NCBI GenBank assembly: GCA_947492575.1
Contig: CANLNK010000009.1
Span: forward strand, 1 to 64,000
Length of the DNA stretch: 64,000 bases
Source: an uncultured Thalassotalea sp.
Lineage (GTDB): Bacteria; Pseudomonadota; Gammaproteobacteria; Enterobacterales; Alteromonadaceae
Reading direction: 5' to 3'
Shown: positions 33,780-44,307 of the stretch, piece after piece
How the letters are laid out: each line of letters starts with the position of its first letter
How positions within the stretch are numbered: the first letter of the stretch is position 1
Notes under the pieces: generated by a model
Seen by the model: only the letters and a program-made list of their open reading frames with translations
What the model was told of the DNA's origin: nothing
The model's database searches: none
Translations under genes and position numbers: made by a program

Positions 33780-36700
33780 ATGAAACTCACGTCAACAGCA
33801 TTGCGAAGTCCAGCGGCAGTAGCCGTCGCCGTCGCATTAATACTTCTGGTAGGTTTACTGAGCCTAGTTAAACTGCCAATTCAGCTATTTCCAGATATTG
33901 AGCGCCCTCGTATCGCGATTCAGACATTCTGGCGAGCTGCATCTCCCCAAGAAATAGAATCGGAAATTATCGAGCCACAAGAGCGAGTACTTAAAGGTAT
34001 TCCGGGGTTACATTCAATGAATGCCTTTGCAAACCGTGGTGCGGCATTTATCAACTTAGAATTCGGTGTTGAAACCGATATGGACCAAACGCTGATTGAA
34101 GTGATAAGTCGCATGACACGTGTCCAAAGTCAGCCACGCGATGCGCTGCCACCAAGAGTCATGCTCGGCGGTTTTGGTGGTGGCCAACCTGCGCTTACTT
34201 GGTTCTTCTTACAGGCACTTCCGGGGAATGACCAGCATATCAGCGATTACATTGAGTTCGCTGATGACGTTATTAAGCCAAGAATTGAATCAGTACCGGG
34301 TGTCGCTTCTGTGCAAACCTTCTCAGATCAAAACCGTGAAGAACTGCAAATTCGCTTTGACCCTGTCAAAGTTGCTCAATATGGTATTGAAATTCCACGA
34401 CTGATTTCACTTGTTAATGCGAGCAACGATATATCTGGTGGTTTCGTTGATGTCGGCAGACGGCAATACACCTTGCGGTTTAACGGCAAATACAAAGTGG
34501 ATGAGTTAAGCAATTTAATTCTTGAGTCACGTGACGGTATGACTATTCGCTTAAGTGACGTTGCTAAAGTTGAAGTGAAAAGACCTGATCGCCAACAAAT
34601 GGCTGTACAAAATGGCAACCCTGCCTTCTCAATGCGTATTGATAGAGTTAGCGGCGCTAATGTGTTGGCGACACTGAATCGCGTGAAAGCCGAAGTCGAC
34701 TTAATAAATGAAGAGTTGTTGCAAGAACGACAGTTGACTATGGTGCAGTCGTTTGATGCCTCTGTGTTCATTTATCGAGCTATTAATTTGGTGCGTAATA
34801 ACCTTTTTGCGGGGGTCGTACTATCACTTTCCATTTTGTGGCTTTTTATCCGCCGAATGCGCGCCACCCTGATTATCGCTACTGCAATACCGATTAGTTT
34901 ATTTACTACTTTTATCGTGCTGCACATCACGGGCCGTAGCTTGAATGTTATCTCGTTAGCGGGCCTAGCGTTTGCTGTTGGTATGGTACTCGACGCCGCT
35001 ATTGTAGTGCTTGAGAATATTATTCGGTTGCGGGACCAAGGTAAGGACAATCACGAGGCTTCAGAAATTGGTGCTAAGCAAGTTTGGGGGGCACTTGTTG
35101 CTTCAACAGCAACTACCGTTGCCATTTTCCTGCCGGTATTTTTCCTAAAAGATATTGAAGGGCAACTGTTTGGCGACCTTGCCTTGACAATCGCCATCGC
35201 CGTATCCGTGTCGCTATTAGTGGCTGTTGTGCTATTGCCAGTGCTGGCGAAATACTTGCTCAATCAGCAGAGAATTGATGACCCAAATAAAGCACTCTGG
35301 GAGCGCATGTCAAACACGGTTATGCGTATGACTAATGCCCGAAAAAGCAGGTTAGCAATAGCCGCAACGCTATTAACTTTACCAGTGGCGGTAACTTATC
35401 TAGCGATGCCTAAATTAGACTACTTACCACCTGTTAAACGCGATGCCGTTGACGCTAATTTACAATATCCTCCTGGTGCCAATGTCGCGACGACGGAAAA
35501 AGAAGTTGTCGCGAAAATTGTCGAAAGATTAAAACCTTATATGGATGGCGAAAAGCAGCCTGCACTTAAAAACTACTACATTTTTAATGGGCCATTTGGC
35601 GGTAACTTGGGCGTACGCGTGCAAGATCAGTCTCGTGTGGAAGAGCTGCTAGATATTATCCGCAACGAAGTACTAGTCGACTTGCCTGACACCCAAGCAT
35701 TTGCTTTCCAAGGTAATTTATTTGGTGGTTTTGGTGGCGGTAGACAAGTGCAAATGCAACTTCAGTCAAAGGACACCAAAGGTTTACAAGAAGCGGCAAA
35801 ACAGGGCTTACAATTGGTTCGTGATGCAATTCCTGACGTGAGCGTTCAAGCCAACCCAGGTGTCGAAATGGCAGAGCCAGAACTGCGATTAACACCAGAT
35901 GACCGCATGATCTTAGAACAAGGCTGGGATCGCCGCCAATTAGGCAATGTTGTTAGAACGTTAGGAGATGGCTTGAATGTTGGCGAGTATTTTAATGGCA
36001 ACAAACGCATCAATATGATTTTGCGTGCTGATGGTTGGGAAGATCCAGATACTTTAGGTGATGTACCTGTGGTTACCGGTAACGGCAGTATCACACAGCT
36101 TTCTGAATTGGTTCGTATTGATCGCACAGTTGGACCAACTCGTTTAACGCGTGTTGATGGTAACCGTACCATTCGCTTAAACATCAATCCGCCGCAAGGT
36201 TGGTCGTTAGAAGAAACCATTGATGTGCTTAAGAATCAAGTAGAGCCACAGTTAAAAGCTTACATGCCTGAAGACGGCAATATTCTTTACGGTGGTAGCG
36301 CTGACCAGTTAGAAAAAGCACTTAGTGTGATGAGTGAGAACTTCGCTTTTGCGCTCGTCATTCTGTTCTTATTGATGGCAGCACTTTTCCGCTCGGTAAA
36401 AGACAGCTTACTGGTTGTTATTACTATTCCATTGGCGACAGTAGGGGGGATTTTAGCGCTACAACTGCTTAACCTTGCTGTATTCCAGCCGCTAGATTTA
36501 CTTACCATGATCGGCTTTGTCATTTTACTTGGCTTAGTCGTCAACAATGCAATTTTGTTGGTACACCAAACTCGCCAAGCTGAAATGGAAGGTATGAACC
36601 GTGATAACGCGGTACATCAGGCATTACTGCTACGTTTGCGTCCAATTTTTATGAGTACGGCGACAAGTTTTTTCGGCATGTTGCCATTGTTATTAATGCC

Positions 36701-36914
36701 GGGCACAGGCAGCGTAATCTATCGCGGATTAGCAGCTGTTATTGTTGGCGGCTTAGCCGTAAGCACTATTTTCACCATTGTTTTATTGCCGTGTTTACTA
36801 CGTATTCGTGGCACCGACTTCGGCAAAATATTTAATAAATTGCCTTCAACACCAAAACTAAACCCTACTAAATCAATAACAGACAATGAAACAGCTACAG
36901 TTTCAGAGCATTAG
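33780..36914 (+). CDS. RND efflux transporter permease subunit
   Basis: An inner-membrane protein of about 1044 aa of the AcrB/HAE type, with 12 membrane helices and two large periplasmic loops. TM1 is near residues 12-30 and TM4 carries the proton-relay pattern GMVLDAAIVVLEN. The second half has VILFLLMAALFRS and VILLGLVVNNAILLV. GGAG six bases before 33780 decides the start. It exports unknown compounds with a partner adaptor encoded 9 nt downstream. The permease-before-adaptor order is the reverse of the usual one, and no TolC-like gene is present. Confidence 0.9.
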   Translation: MKLTSTALRSPAAVAVAVALILLVGLLSLVKLPIQLFPDIERPRIAIQTFWRAASPQEIESEIIEPQERVLKGIPGLHSMNAFANRGAAFINLEFGVETDMDQTLIEVISRMTRVQSQPRDALPPRVMLGGFGGGQPALTWFFLQALPGNDQHISDYIEFADDVIKPRIESVPGVASVQTFSDQNREELQIRFDPVKVAQYGIEIPRLISLVNASNDISGGFVDVGRRQYTLRFNGKYKVDELSNLILESRDGMTIRLSDVAKVEVKRPDRQQMAVQNGNPAFSMRIDRVSGANVLATLNRVKAEVDLINEELLQERQLTMVQSFDASVFIYRAINLVRNNLFAGVVLSLSILWLFIRRMRATLIIATAIPISLFTTFIVLHITGRSLNVISLAGLAFAVGMVLDAAIVVLENIIRLRDQGKDNHEASEIGAKQVWGALVASTATTVAIFLPVFFLKDIEGQLFGDLALTIAIAVSVSLLVAVVLLPVLAKYLLNQQRIDDPNKALWERMSNTVMRMTNARKSRLAIAATLLTLPVAVTYLAMPKLDYLPPVKRDAVDANLQYPPGANVATTEKEVVAKIVERLKPYMDGEKQPALKNYYIFNGPFGGNLGVRVQDQSRVEELLDIIRNEVLVDLPDTQAFAFQGNLFGGFGGGRQVQMQLQSKDTKGLQEAAKQGLQLVRDAIPDVSVQANPGVEMAEPELRLTPDDRMILEQGWDRRQLGNVVRTLGDGLNVGEYFNGNKRINMILRADGWEDPDTLGDVPVVTGNGSITQLSELVRIDRTVGPTRLTRVDGNRTIRLNINPPQGWSLEETIDVLKNQVEPQLKAYMPEDGNILYGGSADQLEKALSVMSENFAFALVILFLLMAALFRSVKDSLLVVITIPLATVGGILALQLLNLAVFQPLDLLTMIGFVILLGLVVNNAILLVHQTRQAEMEGMNRDNAVHQALLLRLRPIFMSTATSFFGMLPLLLMPGTGSVIYRGLAAVIVGGLAVSTIFTIVLLPCLLRIRGTDFGKIFNKLPSTPKLNPTKSITDNETATVSEH

Positions 36915-36923
36915 GAGCTAATA

Positions 36924-38003
36924 ATGAAAACATTACCACTCATATTATCCGCAAGTGTAGCTGTATTAAGCATGCTACCGTCCAAGTCCACATTCGCGCA
37001 GGAAGGACCCAAACCACACTTAGTGAGTGTAGAGTTTGTAAAGTCTGAACAAGTCAGCCCAACCATGTGGTTACCGGCAAATGTCATCAGTCGACGTAAT
37101 GCGCCGCTTTCAGCAGAACAAACAGGACAGCTATTGTGGGTCGAAGATGTCGGTGCACAAGTTGAAAAAGGGCAAGTGTTGGCAAAATTAGATAATCGCC
37201 ACCTAACGTTAAGGCTTGCCCAGCAACAAGCGCAATTAAAACAACACCACGCGGATGTAACGTATTTAGAAAAACAAAAAGCGCGTATGTCGGAGCTTAA
37301 CAAAACCAACAATACCGCATTGAGCGAGCTTGAGCGTATTATTAAAGACTTGGCGATTGCTGAAAACGAAGTTGATGCGCTTAATTTGCAAATTAAACAA
37401 ACGTTATTGGCAATAGAGAAAACTGAAATTATCGCGCCATTTAGCGGCAGCATCAGTGAGCGCTTCGTTAATGAAGGTGAGCTGGTAACATCAGGTCGCC
37501 CTATGCTGCAATTGGTTGATACGCATCACCTAGATGTGAAAGTGTCGGCACCGTTAACGATTGCACCTTATATTCAGGCACAAAAAAATGTCATGGTTAA
37601 GTGGCAAGGGCAGCTACTTGAGTTACCCGTTCGTACGTGGTCTCTCGCAGGCGATCAATCGACCCGTACGTTCGATGTTCGTTTATCAGCAGATGGTAGC
37701 AATATGATGGCAGGCACTGCTGTTACGGTATCTTTACCTAAAAATGCGACTGCAAATGCCACACTCGTACCACGCGATGCTCTGGTTTTACGTGAGCAAG
37801 AAACCTTTGTGGTCACGGTAGGTGAAGGTGACGTTGCCAAGAAAGTAAACGTTTTAATCGGGCAGGGCGTGGGTCAATGGATCTCTGTTTCTGGTGATAT
37901 TCATGAAGGTGATGAAGTGATTATTCGTGGCGGTGAGCGGGTACGAATGGGCCAGAAAATCCGTCGTGACCAAGAGGTCACTGAGGTGGCGAAAATTAAC
38001 TAA
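36924..38003 (+). CDS. RND efflux periplasmic adaptor subunit (membrane fusion protein)
   Basis: A 359-aa protein with a signal peptide (about 1-25, ending FAQ) and lipoyl-type halves (RNAPLSAEQTGQLLWVEDVGAQVEKGQVLAKLD and IIAPFSGSISERFVNEGELV). They flank a coiled-coil hairpin at about 92-165; beta-barrel and membrane-proximal domains follow. It links the RND permease to an outer-membrane channel. It starts 9 nt after the permease stop with AGGAG upstream, so it is the second gene of the operon. Confidence 0.9.
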   Translation: MKTLPLILSASVAVLSMLPSKSTFAQEGPKPHLVSVEFVKSEQVSPTMWLPANVISRRNAPLSAEQTGQLLWVEDVGAQVEKGQVLAKLDNRHLTLRLAQQQAQLKQHHADVTYLEKQKARMSELNKTNNTALSELERIIKDLAIAENEVDALNLQIKQTLLAIEKTEIIAPFSGSISERFVNEGELVTSGRPMLQLVDTHHLDVKVSAPLTIAPYIQAQKNVMVKWQGQLLELPVRTWSLAGDQSTRTFDVRLSADGSNMMAGTAVTVSLPKNATANATLVPRDALVLREQETFVVTVGEGDVAKKVNVLIGQGVGQWISVSGDIHEGDEVIIRGGERVRMGQKIRRDQEVTEVAKIN

Positions 38004-38642
38004 GTCATGTTTAGCAAAACAAAATACCCAAGATAAATTAACCCTTTATTTATCTATAAATATTCCAACCAAGTGTTGTCGCAGTCAGCAAAACTCCCAA
38101 CCAGCTGGCTGCGACTCATTGATAATCTTACCTATATTCAATACTTTTTGTATTCTACTATTACCGAATTCCATGGAATAATGGGGTTGTAAAACCGTTA
38201 GTCCAGTATAATATCCCAATGATAACCTTTTCCTTTTGGATCATAGAGATAAAGCTAACCAAGATATAGTTAATTGGTTTAACAAATACCTTTTACAACT
38301 ACTTTGGGTAGATAATTCAACCCACATACTATACTTAGCTAGATTCAGTAGCCAACTTCTGCTGTAGTGCTTTATCAATGTGGGTTTGTATTTTTTTAGC
38401 TAAAGCTTCCCTTCAAACGATTGAAGTGTGGGTATTGTCAACTTACAGAGTGTTGCTGTAGACAAACAATGTTAGTTGAAGTGGCTTCACGAAAGACACA
38501 AATACATAAAAACCGACACCTTGATAAGGCTAGTAACTTTTGTTTAAGTTAAGCATAGTTTCATATAATGAATAAGGAGAAGTTGGTCTTATTCGTTGAT
38601 TTGCATCGTATGTTGTTTACGTAGTTAGGTCGAACGTTGTTG
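38004..38642. other. long intergenic region with hairpin and possible gene remnant
   Basis: A 639-bp gap. GTCGCAGTCAGC (38078-38089) pairs with GCTGGCTGCGAC (38104-38115) with one mismatch, but without a T-tract. On the minus strand, 38335-38412 reads as a short tail (REALAKKIQTHIDKAL...) after an in-frame stop, which may be the decayed end of an old gene. Otherwise it is AT-rich with no supported gene. Confidence 0.4.
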
Positions 38643-39401
38643 ATGAAAAAACTGAGCTTGGGCGTTCTATTGTTTTTGAACGCTATTTTACCAATAAAAG
38701 GTCATAGCGAAGACGCTATTGCGCTATCTGTGGTGGTAAATTCTCCGGGCACACGACCACATTTATACTTTAATGAAGTAGAAAGAAAATACGATGGGGT
38801 TATCCCAGACCTACTGCGTTATGTCCAAGAAAATAGCAGCGTAACTATTGATTTCGTAGATTCTCACCGCAATCGAAATGAATACTTTGTCGCTACCGGT
38901 AAATTCGACATGTTTTATTCGAGTATCGACTGGGTTAAGCAGCCAGAAGCTTTTATTTCAACCCTACCTATTTTTCAACATATCAGCTATATGTACTCGC
39001 TTGAACCTTTTCCAGAAGGTTTTGAACTTAATCTTGAGACCAAAGCGAATGTTTGTGCCAGACGTGGGTTTATCTACCCGTCATTAGAGCCCTTGTTTGC
39101 AAAGGGTAACCTAGTACGCATCGATTCGAATAGTCATCACGCTATGCTTAAGATGCTGTCGCTCGGTCGCTGCCAAATGGTTGAAATGAATGCTAAAAAT
39201 GCGCGCGCCATGTTTCAGGATGAGCTTTTCAAAGACCAAGTTTTTTATCAATTAGAGAAGCCAACAAGTAAGGTTCCAGCATCATTTATTATGAATTCTA
39301 AGCTGGAGGCAGAGCGTGATTTACTCAATAAGTTCATCCTCGAATTTAAGAAGAAAGGCTTATACGAGATATCGCTGGTAAAACATTTGGGTGCTGGCTA
39401 A
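38643..39401 (+). CDS. periplasmic solute-binding-like protein (SBP_bac_3 type)
   Basis: A protein of about 252 aa with a signal peptide (about 1-22) and a type II periplasmic-binding fold pattern: an N-terminal lobe with VVVNSPGTRPHLYFNEVERKYDGVIPDLL, then FDMFYSSIDW and a final helix. No transporter genes adjoin it. Such stand-alone proteins in Alteromonadales are often putative amino-acid-type binding proteins or sensor inputs. The ATG at 38643 is preferred over two TTG codons just upstream. Confidence 0.7.
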   Translation: MKKLSLGVLLFLNAILPIKGHSEDAIALSVVVNSPGTRPHLYFNEVERKYDGVIPDLLRYVQENSSVTIDFVDSHRNRNEYFVATGKFDMFYSSIDWVKQPEAFISTLPIFQHISYMYSLEPFPEGFELNLETKANVCARRGFIYPSLEPLFAKGNLVRIDSNSHHAMLKMLSLGRCQMVEMNAKNARAMFQDELFKDQVFYQLEKPTSKVPASFIMNSKLEAERDLLNKFILEFKKKGLYEISLVKHLGAG

Positions 39402-39532
39402 ACATGCTTCTGAATGACTGTCTAAATTAATGTTTGGAATAAATAAGTGCCAAAGATACGCCTTCTGAATTGGTTAGATAGAAGCAGCCTTCATTTTTTT
39501 GATAAGTGCTTATACTCCGTGCCCAAGCTTTG

Positions 39533-39566
39533 GTGAATAGCGATAGACTAGACTACCGCTATTCAC
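39533..39566. terminator. hairpin between convergent genes
   Basis: GTGAATAGCG (39533-39542) pairs with CGCTATTCAC (39557-39566). It lies between the convergent binding-protein and SDR genes. No long T-run is present, so terminator function is tentative. Confidence 0.45.
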
Positions 39567-39577
39567 AATCTCCTTTC

Positions 39578-40351
39578 TTAATTTCGACCAGCCATTACAC
39601 CGCCGTCAATATCCCAAACTGCGCCAGTTACCCAGTCAGACTTATCTGAAAGTAGAAATATAATTGAATTAGCCACATCTTGTGGTGTGCCAAAGCGGCC
39701 TATTGGGTGAAATTCGTTAAAACCTTGTAAGGCGGTGTCGACTTCCTCTTTAGGAATGAAGCCTTCATAAATAGGAGTATGCACCACTGCTGGCGACACA
39801 GCGTTAACACGAATATCATGTTCGGCAAGCTCCATCGCAAGGTGTTGAGTTAAAGAATGTAGACCAGCTTTTGCCATTGAGTATGCAGAAGAAGGTGTGG
39901 CTGCAATTGCTTGTTTTGCCCACATCGAACCGATGTTTACTATCGCACCTTTACTCTTGTTTGCGACTAGGTTTGATGCAATTTTTTGTGTGATAAAGAA
40001 AGTTGCACGGTTGATATTCATATACTGGTCATAATCTGTCGCAGCATGTTCTAAGAAGGGTTTCGGGAAGAATATTCCGGCAGCGTTAACCAGCATGTCG
40101 ACGTCTGCGTGTTTTTCATCAATTATACTGAGTAAGTTTTGTAAGCCTTGCTCTGACGTTAAGTTTGCTGTTAGCGTACTCACTTTACCGAACTGTGCTA
40201 GTTCTTGATGCGCTGCTTCTGCTTTTTCAATGCGGTTGCCGACAACAACTACTTCACCACCTTCTTGCAGAAACAGTTTGGCAGTTTCCAACCCCATGCC
40301 GCTTGTGCCACCGATTACTAGTAGCTTTTTACCTGTAAATTGTTTGTTCAT
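39578..40351 (-). CDS. short-chain dehydrogenase/reductase
   Basis: A protein of about 257 aa of the classical SDR family. The cofactor motif is [11 protein letters not shown] (about residues 13-23), followed by NAAGIF, the catalytic Ser in NIGSMW and Y-x-x-x-K in [19 protein letters not shown] and a C-terminal WDIDGG complete the pattern. The substrate is unknown. The ATG at 40351 follows GAGAG at proper distance; an upstream ATG at 40372 is less likely. It is divergent from a LysR-type gene, which probably regulates it. Confidence 0.85.
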   Translation of the reverse strand: MNKQFTGKKLLVIGGTSGMGLETAKLFLQEGGEVVVVGNRIEKAEAAHQELAQFGKVSTLTANLTSEQGLQNLLSIIDEKHADVDMLVNAAGIFFPKPFLEHAATDYDQYMNINRATFFITQKIASNLVANKSKGAIVNIGSMWAKQAIAATPSSAYSMAKAGLHSLTQHLAMELAEHDIRVNAVSPAVVHTPIYEGFIPKEEVDTALQGFNEFHPIGRFGTPQDVANSIIFLLSDKSDWVTGAVWDIDGGVMAGRN

Positions 40352-40511
40352 TGTGTCATCTCTCTTCTTCAACTTGATTTAGGGCGTATTTCGTTGAAAT
40401 ACACCTTGTGTTTAGAAACATAAGCAGTGAATTTGCTCTGTTGTGTGCGAGCATTGTTGTTCGATTTACTAAACTCTACAAACGAGTTAATCTATAACGA
40501 CGATAAAGAAA

Positions 40512-41444
40512 ATGTTTAGCGATATGAAGATTCCCGTCCGTCTAAATGCATTGAAAGCATTTGAAGCTAGTGCACGGCATCGCAGTTTCTCGGGAGCCGC
40601 CACTGAACTTTATGTAACTCCTGCGGCAGTGGGGCAATTAGTACGTTCGTTGGAAGACTGGCTCGGTGCTCCCTTATTTATTCGTTCTAATAGTGGCAAA
40701 TATCGTTTGACGCTAACAGAGGCGGCAGAGAAAGCGTTACCTGAGATTAAATCTGGTTTTGAGCAAATTGTATTGGGGCTTGAGAAAATGAAACAGGGGC
40801 CGACGAGTGGTGTGTTAAATGTGACGGTGAGTCCCGCTTTTGCTGCCAAATGGCTTTTGCCGAAACTGCATCGCTTTCAAAGCGAATGTCCTGACACTGA
40901 CGTTCGCCTCGATATGAGCCTAAAGACAATAGATTTTCTTGCGCAGCATATTGACGTTGGCGTCCGTTATGGCCTTGGCCAATGGAATGGACTCAGGGCA
41001 GAAAAGCTAATGGACGAGGAGGTCTTTCCCGTATGCTCGCCAACATTGCTGAAGCAAAAAGACTTTCAATCGCCAGAGGCATTAGTGAAAGAAACGTTAA
41101 TTCATGATCTTTCTATCGAAACACACGAAGCATTTCCCACTTGGCAGCAGTGGCTAAATCGAGCAGGTTCCTCCGAATATTTGGCAAAGCATAACCTGAA
41201 AATCAACAACTCAGCTGGTGTACTTCAATCTGCGATTGACGGCGCGGGCATTGCTCTTGCTCGAAGTGTTATGGCAAGAGATGATTTAGCAGCTGGTCGG
41301 TTAGTGCGTTTGTTTTCTGACATATCCTTTGAGTCGCCACTGGCGTATTACATTGTCTACAGACAAGAGAATGCAGAAGTAGCAAAGATACAAATGTTCA
41401 AATCTTGGTTGTTAAAAGAAGTCGAAAATAAAGCTAGCCGATAA
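40512..41444 (+). CDS. LysR-family transcriptional regulator, GcvA-like
   Basis: A 310-aa protein. The N-terminal winged helix-turn-helix is at about residues 8-66 (LNALKAFEASARHRSFSGAATELYVTPAAVGQLVRSLE), whose RSFSGAA wording is typical of the GcvA-like subgroup. A linker helix and periplasmic-binding-type effector domain (about 95-300) follow. It is divergent from the SDR gene across 160 bp, the usual layout for a LysR regulator and its target. Confidence 0.87.
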   Translation: MFSDMKIPVRLNALKAFEASARHRSFSGAATELYVTPAAVGQLVRSLEDWLGAPLFIRSNSGKYRLTLTEAAEKALPEIKSGFEQIVLGLEKMKQGPTSGVLNVTVSPAFAAKWLLPKLHRFQSECPDTDVRLDMSLKTIDFLAQHIDVGVRYGLGQWNGLRAEKLMDEEVFPVCSPTLLKQKDFQSPEALVKETLIHDLSIETHEAFPTWQQWLNRAGSSEYLAKHNLKINNSAGVLQSAIDGAGIALARSVMARDDLAAGRLVRLFSDISFESPLAYYIVYRQENAEVAKIQMFKSWLLKEVENKASR

Positions 41445-41756
41445 AGTATATCTATCGATAAAAGAAGCTGTATTGGCCATTAAAGTCGGCCTGGGAACAC
41501 ATGCAATCGTTCAATAGCATCTGTTTAGTTTGGAATAGCTTCCAAAAAGAGAATCTGCGAAAAAGGCGTGCACTTTCTTGAAGTTAAGCATGTTAAATCT
41601 AGGTTTATTTAGACATCGACAGATATACCCTCAATAAAAACTGCATCAAATTTAAAAACAAACGCTCTCCATTTTCATAGAAAAAATACTATTTTTCGAC
41701 GATATATCAATATAGTAACTATACTTTCGTAGTGGCAAAGCGATAGGAACTGATGA
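41445..41756. other. 312-bp intergenic region, no gene seen
   Basis: An AT-rich gap between the LysR gene and the hybrid kinase gene. I see only short palindromic stretches (for example GAAAAAATACTATTTTTC near 41680) and no recognisable promoter or terminator with confidence. Confidence 0.4.
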
Positions 41757-44174
41757 ATGGAAGGAATGGTAGGCTCTTTAGAAGAACGCATCCAAAAATT
41801 GGAACTAGAGTTAGCGATTGCGAATGCCGAAAGAGAAAAATACAAAACACTTTTTGAAGTGTCGGGTGACGCACTTTCAATTATTGATCTAAGTACTGGC
41901 AAGTTTATCGAATGCAATGACGCTGCAGTAGCAATGCATGGCGTAGAATCTAAAACTAACTTTCTTGATATAACACCTGCTCATATTTCACCAGAATTCC
42001 AGCCTTGTGGAAAAACGTCAGAGGAATTGGCGTCGCAATATATTGCTGATTCACTATCAAAGGGGCCGCAGCTTTTTCAATGGGTTCATAGGAAATTGGA
42101 TGGTACTGAGTTCCCATGCCTAGTTTCGTTAACCGCTCTACATGTCGACAATCAACCGCGTGTGTTAGCAATTGGTCGAGATATTTCAGATTTAGCAAAA
42201 ACCAAAGAGGATTTGGAATTAGCAATAATAGAAAAAGAAAAGTTCCAGACTGCGTTTTTGGAGGAAAGGGAAAAGTTCGAACGGTTCGTTAACTTAGCAC
42301 CTATCGGTATCGCCATTAATCGAATGGAGGACGGTGCGTTTGAGTATGTGAATGAAGAATTTAGTCGATTTACAGGCTATAACGTTGATGAGCTTAATAG
42401 CATGGACTATTGGGCACTGACGCCTAAAAAATACGAAGCACAGGAGCAAGTGCAATTAGAATCACTAAGCGAGCAAAATAAGTACGGCCCTTATCAGAAA
42501 GAATACATTCACAAAGACGGGCACCTTTACCCTGTATTGCTGTCAGGTATTCGGATGAGCAAGACTCACCAGGGGGACTATATCTGGTCGGTTGTCCAAG
42601 ATATTTCTGAGCGGGTCGCATTTGAGCAAAAGATAAACGAAGCCCTGGAAAGAGCGGAAAATTTCGCACTTAGAATGAAATTAGCAAAAGACTCAGCAGG
42701 TATTGGTATTTGGGAGTGGAATGTTAAAACAAACAAACTTATATGGGATAAATGGATGTACAAACTTTATGGCACCACTGAGGAAAAGTTCTCAGGTGCT
42801 TATGAAGCTTGGGAAAGCAGTGTACACCCAGAAGACATCGAGTCAGTCGAGAGCGGATTGTTTGCTGCCGTAAAAGGCGAAGGCACATATGCACCTGAAT
42901 TTCGAGTCGTACATCCTAGCGGGCAAATAAGGACGATGAAAGCTAGTGCAGAGGTAATTAGAGGCAACGACGAACAAGCGCTAAAGGTTGTTGGAGTTAA
43001 CTATGATATTACCGATAAAGTTAACGCAATCAAAGCCCTACAACAGGCCAAAAAAGATGCTGAAAACGCTAATAAAGCGAAAAGTGATTTTCTAGCCAAC
43101 ATGAGTCATGAAATTAGAACCCCGATGAACGGTATCTTAGGCGGGCTTCAGTTACTTAGTAGTGCTGAGTTAGATAATAATTTGAGGACCATATTAGATA
43201 ATGCATCATTTTCAGCGCAAAGCCTGCTTACTATTATCAATGATATTTTGGACTACTCCAAAATTGAATCAAATAAGCTTGAGCTGGAACATGCCCCGTT
43301 TTCTTTCAACGAAATTCTGGATTCTGTTAAGTACGATTTGGACGCTCAAATTAGCAAAAAGGGGATCGAATTTAAGGTGTCAGTTGACAGCGCTTTTGAA
43401 GATGGCTGGCTCGGCGACTTAGTAAGGGTTAAGCAGATACTACTTAATCTTGCTTCTAACGCTGTTAAATTTACGGAAAATGGTAGCGTAGAAATAACCG
43501 TAAGTGAACAAACATACAAGTGTCGACGAGCGATCTGCGTAGATGTTGTTGATTCAGGCATTGGTATGAGCAAAGAAGCTCAACAGCGAATATTTGAAAG
43601 ATTTTCACAAGCAGATTCATCGACTACTCGGAAATATGGCGGAACAGGTTTGGGAATGTCGATTACGATTAGCTTAATTAAACTCATGGGTGGCGAACTC
43701 AAGTTAAAAAGCGAGTTTAATAAAGGAACGGAGATTCAAATTATACTGCCTTTAGATAAGACTCAATTAGAGAAATCACCTAAGAAAGCTAAATCGCTTA
43801 AAGCACCAAACCTTTCTGATGTTAGCATTTTAATAGCAGAGGATAATAAGATTAATCAGGTGCTTATTCAAACTTTCTTAAAACCCTCAAATGCGACCAT
43901 AACGATTGTAGAAAATGGGGAGCAGGCAGTAAACGCCGTTCAGCAAGAAAGATTTGATTTAGTGTTAATGGATATTCATATGCCGAAAATGGATGGAACC
44001 GAAGCTCAGTTAGAAATAAGAAAGTTAGCTCCTGAGCTACCGGTTATTGCATTAACAGCTAATGTAATGCCAGAGGATATTAATAGGTATTTGGAGCAAG
44101 GCTTTGTGGCTCACGTTGGTAAGCCAATAAATATGAACAGCTTGTATGGTGTACTGGGGCAGTTTGTTAAATAA
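41757..44174 (+). CDS. PAS-domain hybrid sensor histidine kinase/response regulator
   Basis: An 805-aa soluble protein with no membrane helix. A short coiled coil (5-30) is followed by three PAS domains (about 28-145, 172-290 and 303-422), HisKA with H451 in SHEIRTPMNG and a HATPase (about 550-665; DSGIGM and GTGLGMSI boxes). A C-terminal receiver (about 688-803) carries phospho-acceptor D739 in LVLMDIHMPKMDG. It has no HPt domain, so it may pass phosphate to a separate partner. The signal is unknown. It is not in an obvious operon. Confidence 0.9.
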   Translation: MEGMVGSLEERIQKLELELAIANAEREKYKTLFEVSGDALSIIDLSTGKFIECNDAAVAMHGVESKTNFLDITPAHISPEFQPCGKTSEELASQYIADSLSKGPQLFQWVHRKLDGTEFPCLVSLTALHVDNQPRVLAIGRDISDLAKTKEDLELAIIEKEKFQTAFLEEREKFERFVNLAPIGIAINRMEDGAFEYVNEEFSRFTGYNVDELNSMDYWALTPKKYEAQEQVQLESLSEQNKYGPYQKEYIHKDGHLYPVLLSGIRMSKTHQGDYIWSVVQDISERVAFEQKINEALERAENFALRMKLAKDSAGIGIWEWNVKTNKLIWDKWMYKLYGTTEEKFSGAYEAWESSVHPEDIESVESGLFAAVKGEGTYAPEFRVVHPSGQIRTMKASAEVIRGNDEQALKVVGVNYDITDKVNAIKALQQAKKDAENANKAKSDFLANMSHEIRTPMNGILGGLQLLSSAELDNNLRTILDNASFSAQSLLTIINDILDYSKIESNKLELEHAPFSFNEILDSVKYDLDAQISKKGIEFKVSVDSAFEDGWLGDLVRVKQILLNLASNAVKFTENGSVEITVSEQTYKCRRAICVDVVDSGIGMSKEAQQRIFERFSQADSSTTRKYGGTGLGMSITISLIKLMGGELKLKSEFNKGTEIQIILPLDKTQLEKSPKKAKSLKAPNLSDVSILIAEDNKINQVLIQTFLKPSNATITIVENGEQAVNAVQQERFDLVLMDIHMPKMDGTEAQLEIRKLAPELPVIALTANVMPEDINRYLEQGFVAHVGKPINMNSLYGVLGQFVK

Positions 44175-44307
44175 ACGCCTATTGATTGAGTAGTAACCAA
44201 TAAGATATATGAAGCATTAACATATGTTTTATTGAACAGCCCTTATTCATGCCACAGCTTCATACGACAAATGAGTCATATAGAAGATCGAACCCAGATG
44301 CGTTTAG

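Noticed and set aside
36911-37453. 180-aa antisense frame over the adaptor gene
   Set aside because: It is Ser/Cys-rich, as expected from antisense of a Gln/Glu/Ala-rich gene, and has no start signal.
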